Origin: Lophium mytilinum
Taxonomy: Eukaryota; Ascomycota; Dothideomycetes; Mytilinidiales; Mytilinidiaceae
Length of the DNA: 64,000 nucleotides
Direction of reading: 5' to 3'
Assembly (NCBI GenBank): GCA_010093605.1
Contig: MU004185.1
Span: forward strand, 1,013,334-1,077,333
In this document: positions 33,819-47,892 of the stretch, in pieces
Layout: every line of letters begins with the position of its first letter
How positions within the stretch are numbered: the stretch's first letter is position 1
The notes under the pieces: model-generated
The model's input: only the letters and a program-made list of their open reading frames with translations
The model's database searches: none
Told to the model about the DNA's origin: nothing
Made by a program: the position numbers and the translations under genes

Positions 33819-35517
33819 ATGGCGACCCAAGTAGCAAGCAGCAATGCCGGAAACGCAGCATTCAGGGTACTGATTCTGTCTTGGGAGCTTTACAGCAACT
33901 GGACTGACATTTTATAGGACAAGGAAAAGCCCAGAGCTGTCCGAACAGCAAATATTCTTGCGGCGAGAGCTGTTGCCGATGCTATTCGAACCTCCCTAGG
34001 TCCCAAGGGCATGGACAAGATGATCCAGACTGGACGCGGCGAAACCATAATTACCAACGACGGCGCCACTATGCTCAAGCAAATGAGCGTGATGCACCCT
34101 TCCGCAAAGATGCTCGTAGACCTCGCACATGCACAGGATATCGAAGCTGGAGACGGCACTACTTCAGTAGTAGTCCTCGCCGGGAGCCTTCTCGCGGCCG
34201 CAGAGCGGTTACTATCAAAAGGACTGCACCCTACAGTCATATCAGAAGCATTCCAGCGCGCTGCGGCGGCAGCAATAGATATTCTAGATGAGATGTCCAT
34301 CCCAGTCTCCCTCTCCGATCGATCCGCCCTTCTCAAGGCCGCTTCTACCTCTCTCTCCTCGAAAATCGTCGCACAAGAGGCCAAACTACCCATAATGGCA
34401 GTGGACTCTGTACTCAAAGTCATCGACCCCAAGACCGCAGACAATGTAGACTTGAAGAGCATAAGGATTCTGAAGAAGGCGGGAGGAACGATCGAGGACA
34501 GCGAGATGGTGGATGGGCTGGTGCTAAACCAGCAGGTAGTCAAGAGCGGCGGGGGACCAACGCGAATTGAGAAGGCTAAGATCGGCCTGATACAGTTCCA
34601 GCTCAGCCCGCCGAAGCCTGACATGGAGAACCAGATCGTCGTAAACGACTACCGACAGATGGACAAGATCTTGAAGGAAGAGCGGACGTATCTGCTGAAC
34701 ATGGTGAAGAAGATCAAGAAGGCGAAGTGCAACGTTCTGTTCATCCAGAAGTCGATTCTCAGAGACGCTGTCAATGACCTGAGTCTACATTTCCTAGCCA
34801 AGCTAGGCATACTATGCGTCAAAGACATCGAGCGGGACGAGATTGAGTTCATTTGCCGAGTAAGTCATATTACATGATTCAGCTTGGATGAAAAAGTGCT
34901 GACCAAAACAGAGCACCGGCTGCAAACCAATCGCAGACATCGACTCGTTCACCGAGGACAAACTTGGCTCGGCCGACCTCATCGAGGAAGTCCAAGCCAA
35001 CGGTGCCCGCATCGTTAAGGTCACTGGCGTCAAGAACTCCGCTCAGACCGTGTCTATCATCTGCCGTGGCGCCAACAGCCTCATCCTCGAGGAAACTGAG
35101 CGCTCCCTCCACGACGCCCACTGCGTGATTCGCTGCCTCGTCAAGAAGCGCGGTCTCCTCCCCGGTGGCGGCGCTCCCGAGATTGAAATCGCACATCAAC
35201 TCTCTAAACAGGCGCGTGAGCTTACCGGCACCGAGGCTATATGCTGGAAGGCGTTCGCGGATGCCATGGAGGTTATCCCGACCACCCTGGCCGAGAATGC
35301 TGGTCTGAATTCCATCAGAGTCGTGACAGAACTCAGGCACAGGCACGGCCAGGGCCAGCAAAACGCTGGTGTCAGCATCAAGAGCGGTGGTGTCAAGAAC
35401 GATATGGCTGAAGAGAACGTGCTGCAGCCTCTGTTGGTCAGCACAAGTGCGATTGAGTTGGCGGCGGAGACCGTCAAGATGATTCTGAGGATCGACGATA
35501 TCGCCCTGTCGAGGTAG
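33819..35517 (+). CDS. CCT4: T-complex protein 1 subunit delta (CCT4)
   Basis: Three exons (first about 33819-33866, second about 33919-34863, third from about 34912) give about 530 residues. Group II chaperonin signatures are [18 protein letters not shown], and the ATP-hydrolysis [12 protein letters not shown], then the C-terminal GGGAPEIEI. The apical part with [17 protein letters not shown] matches the delta subunit. It is one of eight paralogous subunits of the TRiC ring that folds actin, tubulin and WD40 proteins in the cytosol. Each long exon starts with C-ending codons and finishes with G-ending codons. Confidence 0.96.
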
Positions 35518-35684
35518 GCGATGTATGATACAATAGGAACCTAGAGTGTATGCTCTAGACTCGAAAGTAGAATACCACGGCTGTGCAAGTAATGCAATCA
35601 ATGAAAGCGACCAGCTACCAGCCGATCCGCATATGATATCTTGAAGATGCTCAGAGTCCATGATTATCTATGATCTCGCACTGA

Positions 35685-37998
35685 CTAAATTCCCCTCCCA
35701 AACCTCCCCGTCTCAATCGCCGCCCCAACAACCCCATCCCCCTTAACAATCCCCGTCGTACAAATCAGCAGCTTCTTCCCCCCCGACTCCGCCAACTTCC
35801 TCGCCACAAACCTCATCGCAGCCACTTCCGCTCGACAGATCCCCCCCAAGAAGAACACAACCACCGTCTTCCCACTATCCGCATGCCCAGACCCATTCAG
35901 CATCTGCCGCGCCTTGACCGCTTTCTCCTCCCCACTCTGCGTCTCATTAAACGTCGCCCCGCGAATATTCTTCGCTGCATCCTCAAACAACCGCCAGCCC
36001 TGCGCGGCCGCCGCGGCCTGCTGCCCCGCCGGCTTCACGAGGCTCGCCAGCTGCTGCTTCTGCACGATGCTCTGCACCAGCCGCACGCTCAGCGGCGCGT
36101 AGCCCGAGAAGGCGTACGAAATATCATTCGGCTCGGCCTCGTTGACCTCGTCGTCCCAGACGCGGAGGTTGCGGCGCAGGGGCGCGTAGTTAGTCACGGA
36201 GCCTGGCTTCGCAGCCGCACCGCCGAGGCCGCCGCTGCGGGCCGTCAAGAGGCCCATTTTCTCGAGTGAGGCGAGCGTGATGAGGTGCTGGTGGCCATAA
36301 GCGTGGAGGATGGCGCGCTTGAAGTTCTCGAGGTCTTTGGCGCGCATGCCGGCGCTCGTGCAGCTTTCGAGGCAGAGGAGGCGCAGGACGGTGGGCAGGG
36401 GCACGCCGCGGTCGATGAGCTCGTTGATGGTGTCGTGCTGCGTGCTTGGGTCGGCGCCGGACATGACGTTTTGCTGGACTTCGAGGGTGCGGAGGAAGGT
36501 GTCTGTTCGGGTGCGTTTTATGATTTCTTCGGCGAGGCTGGTGTGGAGTTTTAGGCTGGCTTGCTCGGCTTGGTAGCCGGGGAGTTTGGCGACGAAGTCG
36601 CGGAGCTCGGCGGTGGTTTTGTTGGCAATTTGCCGGCTTTCGTAGGAGGTTTGCAGGCGGCGGGCTACTTTGTTGAGGAGATTGCCTACGATTGCGAAGT
36701 TGGAGTCGCCTAGGGTGCTGTAGAGGGTGTCTTTTGCGTCTATGGCGATTTTGCGTTTCAGGGTCTGTGATTGTGTTGCTGCGGAGCCGGAGTTTTGGCC
36801 AGGTTGTTGCTGTGAAGCTGCGCCCACGATTGAGGAATCGACTTCTGTTTGGTTTGATTGGATACCGAAGAACTCGTCTATCAGACCTTCATATGTGAGT
36901 TGGGAAAGGAGAACAGTGGGGTAGTCGACTTCGCGATCTATGACGATCAAGGTGTCCATTGAAGAACTAGGGGTGAGCCCGAGGAAGGACGGTCCATTGG
37001 TACTCGAACTTTCGCCTGCCGTAACCTCCGTGCGCATTCGTATTAGCAAATCGGCAAGACGTTTAGCGTTGTCACCTTTGCCAATGATTCGCGGGAATAG
37101 GCCATGTTTCTGTTGCATGAGCATGAGAGCCTTCGCAGAGAGATATATCGAGGTCGGGTCTTTGGACTAATGTAGATTAGCATCATATCATCTTTTCTCG
37201 TAGAGAAAGTCCTTACCAGGTACAGATCACTGAATGCATCTTCAAGTTCTAGAGATAATAGATCGTCTGCGAGAGGGACGAAATACAATGCAAGCTCGGA
37301 GACGCTCACTTCCCCTAGCACACCGGCTTCCTCGAGAATCTGGTCTGAGACCATCGTCCTTCGAGGCGACCAGAAGATGGAGAACTCATGGTCTATCTGG
37401 CTACTCCGGCGGAGACGCTTGATTTGATCTAATCGAGATGTAAGCATATAATGATGGACATACTTCGTATAGCACACGAAGAAGGAACCCAATGAGAAAA
37501 TGCTCGTCCCGTGGACGTTTTCAATGTAGGGATCGAAACTGACTATGTAGGGTAGGAGTGTAGTCTACATGGCCTCTTTATGATCCCACGGTTCTAATAC
37601 TGAAATTATGAAGTAGGGGTAGGGGTACGCTTCTTGATGGACTCTTTCTTGGAAACAATCACTCACCAGCCACAGCCATAACCGTCCTAGCCTTCTCCCC
37701 GCGCACTAGAAACACGACATTCCTTTGAGAGGAGTCGATATTATCATTCTCCAAGAAGAATAGCTTGTCCACGCCATATTCTTGGAGCGTGGAGACCTTG
37801 ACAAGAAGATTCAACGGTCCAGCAAGCGCTTTTTCTAGCACCAAGTTCTTCTTTCCTCGTACCTGCGGAGGTATTGTTAGTTTTATGTTAAATCCCAAGT
37901 AGCTTCTTAGCTTCACTTACCCCTTCAAGGAGTAGGAGGAGATCCCGACGGGCTTTCTCGCCGATTTCAGACGTGCTCAATGTTGTCTGAGGAGCCAT
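35685..37998 (-). CDS. VPS33: Vacuolar sorting protein VPS33 (Sec1/Munc18 family)
   Basis: Start at 37998 (MAPQTTLSTSEIGEKARRDLL), stop at 35685. Introns lie near 37864-37920, about 37428-37670 (long, about 240 bases, joining VMAVA to DQIKRLRR) and 37170-37216. The SM fold is recognised by MDTLIVIDREVDYPTVLLSQLTYEGLIDE, FAIVGNLLNKVARRL and GVPLPTVLRLLCLES. The C-terminal FFLGGICRAEVAAMRFV is typical of Vps33. It is a core subunit of the HOPS and CORVET tethering complexes at the vacuole/endosome and chaperones SNARE assembly there. A poly-Gln/Ser insert near QQQPGQNSGSAATQSQ is family-typical linker variation. Confidence 0.95.
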
Positions 37999-38252
37999 GA
38001 TGGATTATCGTCACGGTTCAAGGTGTGCATTAGTAGCCTTCGAATCCATCGTGGTGGCTAACTCCCATATACGGTTGCCTGCAATGGTATCTCGGAGGAG
38101 TCGATGTTGACGTGCGGAGGTTAATAAGTAGTTTTAGCGCGCCGAATTGATTTATTCGGAGCAGCGAGGATTTTCCGTGCGTCAACTCTAATGACTCTTT
38201 TAAGGACCCCACCAACGATTTCTAGTACTCAACACCCCGCTACATCTATTGT

Positions 38253-40163
38253 ATGCAGCTCCTCTTCCTCGCCCGAGCCAGATCTACGAGGTCTATTCAA
38301 CGCGTTATCTGGACTGCTACCCCCACGAGGAAACCCCAGACGTCTGCGAACGGCTGTAGAACATTCACACAGCAAGTCCTTCTAGAAGACGCCGAGATGG
38401 GGAAGAAAGAGAAATCCTCGTTTCAGCTGAAGACGCCCAAGGTAGCTATTACCGCTCCATATATTAGACATTCACGGCTAACAGATTTGCACAGGGCACG
38501 AAAGACTGTAGGTCCCCTCGACCCTGCCTCTCAGACTTTACAATTGAGCCCGCCTAATACTGTGATTGCAGGGCAGGGGACTGATATGGTCATCAGGGAC
38601 GGCATATTCAGCAAGATTAGCGAAGTCTTCAAGCGCCATGGAGCGGTGACAATTGACACGTGCGTCACTCTCCTCTGAACTCTCGACAGGCAGCACCCTG
38701 ACCTTCACAGACCCGTCTTCGAACTGAAGGAGATATTGGCGGGGAAATACGGGGAGGATTCGAAGCTCATCTACGACCTCGCGGACCAAGGTGGCGAGCT
38801 ATGCTCCCTCCGCTACGATCTCACCGTCCCATTCGCGCGCTGGCTCGCCATGAACTCGTCTGTCAAACACATCAAGCGATACCACATTGCCAAAGTCTAC
38901 CGCCGGGACCAGCCTGCTATGACGAAAGGACGAATGCGCGAATTCTACCAGTGTGATTTCGATATCGCCGGCGAGTACGACAGCATGATCCCAGATGCGG
39001 AGATATTGCGGATTACGAGCGAGATCTTCGAGTCATTGGGATGGCAGGGCAAATACACTATCAAGATAAATCACAGGAAAATACTGGACGGAATATTCGA
39101 GGTCTGCGGCGTACCAACGGACAAGCTGAGGACGATCAGCAGCGCGGTGGACAAGCTCGACAAGGTAAGCACCTTTGGGACCAGAATCCAATGATCTGAG
39201 GTAATCCAAATCCTTTCCAAATCAGTCGCTAATTGCATACAGTCGCCCTGGGATGAAGTCCGCCGCGAAATGACCGAGGAAAAGGGTCTCGATCCAGAAG
39301 TCGCAGACAAGATTGGCCAATATGTCAACTTCAAAGGCGCACGCGACCTGTTAACGAAACTGACCGAAGATACCACTCTCTATGGAAACGCTTCTGCAAA
39401 GAAGGGACTCGACGACATGGCAACCCTATTCGACTACCTAGAGGTCTTCGGGGTATTACCTAACGTTTCTCTCGACATGAGTCTGGCTCGCGGACTCGAC
39501 TACTACACCGGTGTCATCTACGAAGTGGTCACGGAAGGCTCAGCAGGCGACTCCACAGCCAAGAAACCCGCGAAAAAAGACAAAAAGCCAGCAGATGCGG
39601 ACGAAGATCGGTCTTCGGACCCTTCAGTAGGCGTGGGCAGCGTGGCTGCAGGCGGCCGATACGATGAACTTGTCGGTATGTTCAGTGGCAAGGGCCAGAT
39701 TCCGTGTGTTGGGATATCCTTCGGCGTCGACCGGATATTCAGCATCACAAAAGCACGCATGGCGAAAGAAACAGAGCTACGGCCAAACGAGGTCGATGTG
39801 TACGTCATGGTCCTGGGGAGCAAAGGCGGCCTACTCAAAGAACGCATGGAAGTCGCAACATTGCTGTGGGATGCAGGCATCAAGACCGAGTTCTCGTGGA
39901 AGGTCAAGCCAAAAGCGCCGCCACAATGGAAGGCGGCGGAGAACGGCGGCATCCCCTACGCAGTCATTCTTGGAGACGATGAGGTCAGAGACGGAAAAGT
40001 GACACTGAAGAAGTTTGGCCTTCCTGAGGGCCACCCGGAGAAGAATGGCGTGTTGATCAATCGGTCAGACCTATTGGCTGAGCTGAAGAAGAAGCTACGG
40101 GCGCTTTCTGAGCCTGAGCTGGAGGAAAAGGTTGCGGAGCTGACGGTGCAAGACAGCTCCTGA
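38253..40163 (+). CDS. HTS1: Histidyl-tRNA synthetase, probably cytosolic and mitochondrial
   Basis: Exons start at 38253 and are joined over introns near 38442-38493, 38507-38571, 38660-38710 and 39165-39240. Class II motifs are present: motif 1 region near [17 protein letters not shown], motif 2 in [27 protein letters not shown], the HisA motif [11 protein letters not shown] and His[14 protein letters not shown]. The first ~48 residues are rich in Arg, Ser and Thr without acids ([17 protein letters not shown]), a mitochondrial presequence. Met49 ([20 protein letters not shown]) would start a cytosolic form, as in yeast HTS1. A charged insert ([16 protein letters not shown]) within the catalytic domain is common in fungal enzymes. 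Confidence 0.95.
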
Positions 40164-40615
40164 TTCGCGCAAGCTTTCTCTTCTTGATGTCGTTATGCTA
40201 TAGCTTCAAAAGCTATTTCACTATCTTGGCGACGGATTGATATCCGGCTCGAAATAGACGAGTCTGTTGACTGCTTACACTTGCTTGATGTCGTTTGAGG
40301 TCTTCTAGTATGGTTTAAGAGTCAGAACATCATTTTCGTTGCTTGACAAACTTCTGACGCGTCTAGTACTGGAGGGCAGCATAGGCCATTTACCTCTGGA
40401 ATAACCACCAAAATAAAGATAAGCTTGCGAAAGACCGCACGGAGATGACGGATCCTGATAGGATGGCACAGACCAGAGAGCAAGCGGCCGAGAAGCCCGC
40501 CATCCCTTTATAATCCTAGTTCGATTACTTATTCGCGCGGCATAAATACCCCCATGCGTCCTGTCCCGAGAACTTCATCTATTCTCACCATACCTATAGC
40601 CCTTTCTTTGTGGCA
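40164..40615. other. Tandem intergenic region, no gene seen
   Basis: 452 bases between HTS1 and the acetyltransferase-like gene. A TATA-like CATAAATA at about 40542 lies 70 bases before the downstream start codon. Confidence 0.5.
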
Positions 40616-42177
40616 ATGTCGACAAAGATGACGAAACTGAGAGCGGCAGGTAGCTTTTAACCTTATAAGTATCTTTTCTACTAAAACTGCACTGACTTCA
40701 ATTTCCAGGCAAGACGGAGCGCCGTTGTATTATGCGGCAAGAACTAGGCTACTATAACAATCTTGCAATCACGGCAAAATACAGCCTCGACGCACCTGAA
40801 GGATCCAAAGTGACCCCTGAGACTTTCTTCCCGGCATTAAAGCTCTGTATAGCTAGGCATCCAATTCTAAGCTGTACTGTCTCCGGCCCTGAGACGGAAG
40901 CACCCGTATGGATTCGACCAGAGACCGTCGATCTTCGCAACAATATCAAGATCATTCAACCAGAATCGTTGAAATCAGATCCAAAAGATGAGCTCTTACA
41001 GCTCCAAGAAGCCCTCGCTGAAGAGCTCAACGAGCACTACCCCTTTCTCCCCACCGTCCTGCCCTGGAAAATCGTCGTCCTCCCCGTGGCGCAACAGAAA
41101 GGGGAATTCTACATCATCTTCTCAACCTCGCACGCCCACGCTGACGGCCAATCCGGACTCGCCTTCCACGAAACCTTCCTCCGCGGCCTAAACGCCTCCA
41201 CAACTCCTGACTTGGATCCTTTAGTCACAACACCCTCTGACCCCCTGTTACCACCTCTAGACGCCACCCCAATGCCCATCTCCTGGTCCTTCCTCCTCGG
41301 CCCCCTATTGGGCACCTACCTCCCCTCCTTCATCACCACCCCCCTCGGCATCCCCCGCGAAATCAACCCATCCTCCCCCGACATGTGGCGCGCCACCCCC
41401 TACACCTACACCCCCTCCGCCTTCCACACCGGCCTCTCCCTTACCGTGATCCCATCCTCCACCCTCACCGCCGCTCTCCGCGCCTGCCGCGCCCACGACA
41501 CCAAGCTCACCGGCCTCCTACACCAACTCGTCGTGCGCGCCCTCAGCGCCGCGATCCCCGACGCCCCCTCCACCGGCCACCCCGCCGGCTCCTTCGGCGC
41601 CCAAAGCGCGATAAGTCTACGCCGCATGATCCCCTCTATCTCGAACCACGAAATGGCCGTCCTCACCAATGCCGCCTTCGAGATCTTCCCCCGCGTGCCC
41701 CCATCTGAAGCTAAATCCCCAAACAGCGGAGAAAGCGTCGTCACGGATGCGATGTGGGCTGCAGCAAGCAACACGTCGAGGAAGCTCGCGGCCACCGCGT
41801 CGACGCTGGCGGACCAGCCTGTGGGGTTGTTGAAGTATTTGGCGCATTTCCGGATGTGGCTGACGAAGCATCTGGGTAAAGAGAGGGACTGTAGTTACGA
41901 GATTACGAATGTGATGGCTTTTGACCCGGAAGAGGGGGCGGCGGAGGGGGGGAGGTGGACGTTGGGGCGGACGTTGATGGCACAGCCGGCGAGTGTGACG
42001 GGGGCGCCGGTGAGTTTTGCGGTGGCGAGTCGGAAGGGGGGCGAGATGGTGGTGGCGGCGTCGTGGCAGAAGGGAGTTTTGGGGCTAGAAGAGGATGAAG
42101 AGGAGGTTGTGAAGGGGATAGGGGAGAGGGTGAGGGGGGATTTGGAGAGGTTGGCGGAGGAGCAGGATGGAGGCTAA
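40616..42177 (+). CDS. Alcohol acetyltransferase-like (AATase family) protein
   Basis: Exons 40616-40649 and 40709-42177 give 500 residues. The BAHD/condensation-type active-site HxxxD lies in SHAHADGQSG at about residue 150. The N-terminal RQELGYYNNLAITAKY and FFPALKLCIARHPILS are typical of fungal AATase proteins. The expected reaction is transfer of an acetyl or other acyl group from CoA to an alcohol. The substrate is unknown. The coding strand is extremely C-rich at 41030-41700 and extremely G-rich at 41790-42177. The stop codon lies at the edge of the 179-bp tandem repeat, so the C-terminus may have been set by repeat insertion. Confidence 0.88.
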
Positions 42178-42914
42178 ATGAGTGCAATTTGGGGGCTGTG
42201 GCAAAGGAGAGGGGATTGAGGGTTGAAATTAGGGAGGGGAATTGATGATATTGCTAGAGGTCCTGAAGTAGGTCAATATCTTATCGTTTTGTATGCTGCG
42301 ATAATGAATTGAGGTACCTCGGACGGTGGCAGCATGAGTCTAAATGAGTGATGAAGGAGGCCTGATCTGGAGGCTGCGGCAGAGATGAGGAGATCGAGGA
42401 TCGAAATTAGGTAGGGGAGTTGATGATATTGCTAAAGGTCCTGAAATAGGTCAATATCGTAATGGTTTTGCTTGATGGGATACTGAGTTGTGATACCTCA
42501 GACGGCGGCAGCAGGAGTCCAGATGAGTGATGCAAGAGGTTCAATTTGGAGGCTGTAGCAAAGGAGAGGGGATCAAGGGCGAAAATTAGGCAGGGGAACT
42601 GATGACATTGCTGGAGGCCCTGAATTAAATCAACGTTGTTATGGTTTTGCACCATGCGATAGTAACTTGAGGTACCTCAGACGGCGGTAACATGAGTGCA
42701 GATAAGTGAGGGATGAGGTCTGGTTCAGGGCGGTTGTCCAAGGAGAGCAGGGCGGGGGTGGAAATCAGGTAGGGGAGCTGATGATATTGCTGGAGGTCCT
42801 GAATGAGACCGATATTGTTGTAGTTTGGCATGATGCGATAACAAGTTGAGGTATCTCAGACAGCGGCAGCCTGTAGTCAACGAACTACTTCTAGTGACCT
42901 ACTATCGGGTGGTT
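42174..42914 (+). repeat. 179-bp tandem repeat, about four units
   Basis: The block GAGGTACCTCNGACGGNGGC recurs at 42311, 42490, 42669 and 42848, that is exactly every 179 bases. Each unit continues with ATGAGTGATG..GGAGG, AGGAGAGG.GATC, GATGATATTGC..AGGTCCTGAA and TTTTGC.TGATGCGATA. The array begins as a partial unit at the acetyltransferase stop codon. It ends with the terminal block CTTCTAGTGACCTACTATCGG also seen in the dispersed copies at 25.3 and 31.9 kb. The several short frames in this part are repeat-derived and not credible genes. Confidence 0.92.
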
Positions 42915-43097
42915 GCACCTCAGCGGGGTAAGGGATATCAAACAAGAAAATGGGTTATTTTCCTTTCCACTACATGGCGGCACGCCCACCCGACCCAGTC
43001 TAACATCCTCCCATGCCCTGACAGACGGCCGGCTTTATACGTACAGATGCAAAGAAAACACCACACCCGCGTACACATCCAAGCGATACACGTCCGC

Positions 43098-45409
43098 TCA
43101 ATATACTCTAAAAAATGGTCAGCCTGTAGTTTTTGCTTAAGGGAGGGGTCTGCTGACCGTTTGAAAGGCGGCACTTTCGCACACTCGGCCTCGTCCAGCG
43201 TCGTCGACACCACGGCCCTGTACCCGAGCTTCACATCCCCGTGCGGCTTCTTCTGCCAACTCAGCGTGTGCTTCATCCAGTTCTCATCATCACGGTCCGG
43301 GTAGTCCTCGCGGGCGTGCGCGCCACGAGACTCCTTGCGGTTAACAGCGCTTTCGGCGGTCTGCACGGCGCAAGTGAGTAAGTTGCGCAGCTCGAGGGTC
43401 TCAACGAGATCCGAGTTCCAGATCATGCTGCGGTCCTTGGTGCCCACGTCATTGAAGGTCTTGTCAACCTCGTGGATCTTGCGAACGCCCTCTTCGAGGG
43501 ACTCTTGCGTGCGGAAGACAGAGACGTCGGTCTGCATGGTCTTTTGCATATTGAGGCGGATCTCGGCGGTGCTCTTGGGCCCGTCGGCGGTGCGGATCTG
43601 GTCGAGGACGGAGATGGAGTCGGCGCCGGCGTCGGCGGCTATGGGGTCGTGCTTCTGGCCAGGCGTGAAGTTGTCTCGGATGGTGTGGCTGACGGCGCGG
43701 CCGAAGACGATGAGATCGAGGAGAGAGTTGGCGCCAAGACGGTTGGCGCCGTGGACGGAGACACAGGCGGCTTCACCGCAAGCGAAGAGGCCGGGAACAA
43801 CTGCGTCCTTGCCGTCTTCAGTGACGGTTAGGACCTCGCCGGTGTACTTGGTGGGGATACCTCCCATGTTGTAGTGGACGGTCGGTAGGACGGGGATGGG
43901 TTGCTTGGTAACGTCGACACCTGAGAAGATAGCGGCGGTTTCCGAGATACCTGGGAGACGGTCATGGAGAACTTCTGGGGGAAGATGGCTCAGTTGCAGG
44001 TAAATATGGTCCTTGTCCGGTCCAACGCCACGGCCCTCACGAATTTCCAATGTCATTGACCGGGAGACGACGTCACGGGAAGCTAGATCCTTTGCAGTTG
44101 GGGCGTACCGTTCCATGAACCGCTCGCCCTCAGAGTTGAGCAGATATCCGCCCTCTCCTCGAGATCCTTCCGTAATCAAACATCCTGCTCCGTAGATACC
44201 TGTGGGATGGAATTGGACAAACTCCAGATCCTGATTAGGGAGACCTGCGCGGGCAACCATTGCCATTCCGTCACCAGTACACGTGTGAGCAGACGTGCAG
44301 CTGAAGTAAGTCCGCCCGTAACCGCCAGTAGCAAGAACAGTGTTCTTAGCTAGGAACCTGTGGAGAGTACCGTCTTCTTGATTATACGCAATGACACCCT
44401 TGCAGACGCCATCTTCCATTATCAAGTCAGTGGCAAAAAATTCGATGAAGTATTTGGTGTTGTGTCGCAGCGATTGGCCGTAAAGGGTGTGAAGAAGAGC
44501 GTGTCCAGTCCTATCAGCGGCAGCACAGCAACGGTATGCTTGCCCACCTTTGCCGAACTTCTGAGATTGTCCACCGAAAGCACGCTGGTAGCTACGCTTC
44601 TCATTAGTACAGTCCGAGGAATGCACCAAGTTGGACCCACATCTTGCCGTCGTCTGTTCTCGAGAATGGGCAGCCGTAGTTTTCAAGCTCGATGACACTC
44701 TGAGGCGCCTCTCTTGTCATGTAATGGATAGCATCCTGGTCACCCAGCCAATCCGAGCCTTTCACTGTATCGTACATGTGCCATCGCCAATCGTCCTCGT
44801 GCATGCTGTTCGCGTATTAGCTTCCCCGCCACCTTTTCATGACTTTGCGCCGCACTTACTTTCCAAGCGCAGCATTGATGCCACCCTGTGCAGCTACAGT
44901 GTGAGATCGCGTGGGGAAAAGCTTCGATATGCAGGCAGTGTTGAATCCAGCTTCCGCCAACCCGAAGGCAGCGCGCAGACCCGCGCCACCAGCTCCAACA
45001 ACAATGGCGTCATACTCGTGGTCGATCACAGGGTACTTCTGGCTGATGAATGGCGAGGCTTCCTTCGCCCTCAGAGGCTCAGAGGCAAAGATGCGGGCGG
45101 CAGGTCTTGTCGAGGAAAAGGCTCGCGAGGGCGTCCTGAGGCTTTTGGAGAGCTGTTCGGCAGATGCACGGTTAGCAATCGGTCTAGAGGCGGTGGTTGC
45201 AATTGATAATTGTGCAATGCAAGCTTCTGGGAGCTATCTGACACATGAAAGGCTTTATGGGGGCGAATGGTGTATATTATGTCTCTTTCGCGGGGTGGCT
45301 AATCGGGGTTGCGGAGCGCCTCGGGAGGCTCAATGGGCAGGCAGGAGTGTGGAGGAGGGGAGCTCACCTGGCTCGCAAGCTGGAGGCGCCTCGATCGGAG
45401 GCAACTCAT
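43098..45409 (-). CDS. SDH1: Succinate dehydrogenase flavoprotein subunit
   Basis: Start at 45409 ([14 protein letters not shown]), stop TGA at 43098-43100. Introns are one of about 240 bases after codon 14, then near 44810-44870, 44599-44645 and 43110-43163. The total is about 645 residues. The basic, Ser/Arg-rich first 40 residues form a mitochondrial presequence. The FAD motif is [12 protein letters not shown] and the covalently flavinylated His lies in [11 protein letters not shown]. The active-site [11 protein letters not shown] and the C-terminal [15 protein letters not shown] are complete once the last intron is removed. It is the catalytic subunit of complex II in the matrix-facing inner membrane and oxidises succinate to fumarate. 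Confidence 0.96.
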
Positions 45410-46061
45410 GATGGGCAACGATAGAGTCGAGAGGTGCGGCGATGCTGCGTGCGAGAGGAAGTTGTGGTCGGGCGAGGAACTAGGGCTTGGGACGAGGCTC
45501 GATTACGTCTGCTGTGATTCGTCTACTAGAATGCGTTACCTCGGGAAGAGCAGGAGCGGCGGAACGTGTTCGAGAGTGCGCAATATCGATAATCCCGGCG
45601 CTGGCAGACTGGGCCGAGTATCATTGCCTAGCCTACGGTCTCCATCGTGGCGATACTGCTGTTGTAGCGTTTGCTTCATTATTCTCTCAAGTCACACCGT
45701 CATGCATTTCCGCCAGGCGAGAAGACCACCTCGTGATCATTCAAAGTGTTCCCAGCGTAGCAACGCTACAACATCGGTCTAGTTATTGGTTGCTACTGGA
45801 ATAATCAGGGAAGTCCAACGTCTTCAGACCCCGAGCAAGACTGTATCATTCTCTCTCCCCGGATCAGAATGTGATCTCACGTCTTGCAAAATGCTACAAG
45901 TGCTTTGAAGCATCTCAACAGAGGACATACAGCATGTCGTGGCACCAATGTGATCGTTCAACTTTTCCATTGAGGTTTCAGTCGAAAGCTAGAGGAAGAC
46001 AACGCCAGAGCTACCCTCCACGGAACCTTGAAATACACACACCCGGAACAGAACCACCAAC
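45410..46061. promoter_or_regulatory. SDH1 promoter region / RPL3 3' flank
   Basis: 652 bases, no coding frame supported. The open frames across 45410-45804 lack motifs. Confidence 0.5.

Positions 46062-47892
<1,831 letters not shown>

Noticed and set aside
42938-43097. C-terminal extension of SDH1 in the open frame
   Set aside because: The last intron leads to the universal KRVY-type end with a stop at 43098; the extension is intron and repeat-flank sequence.
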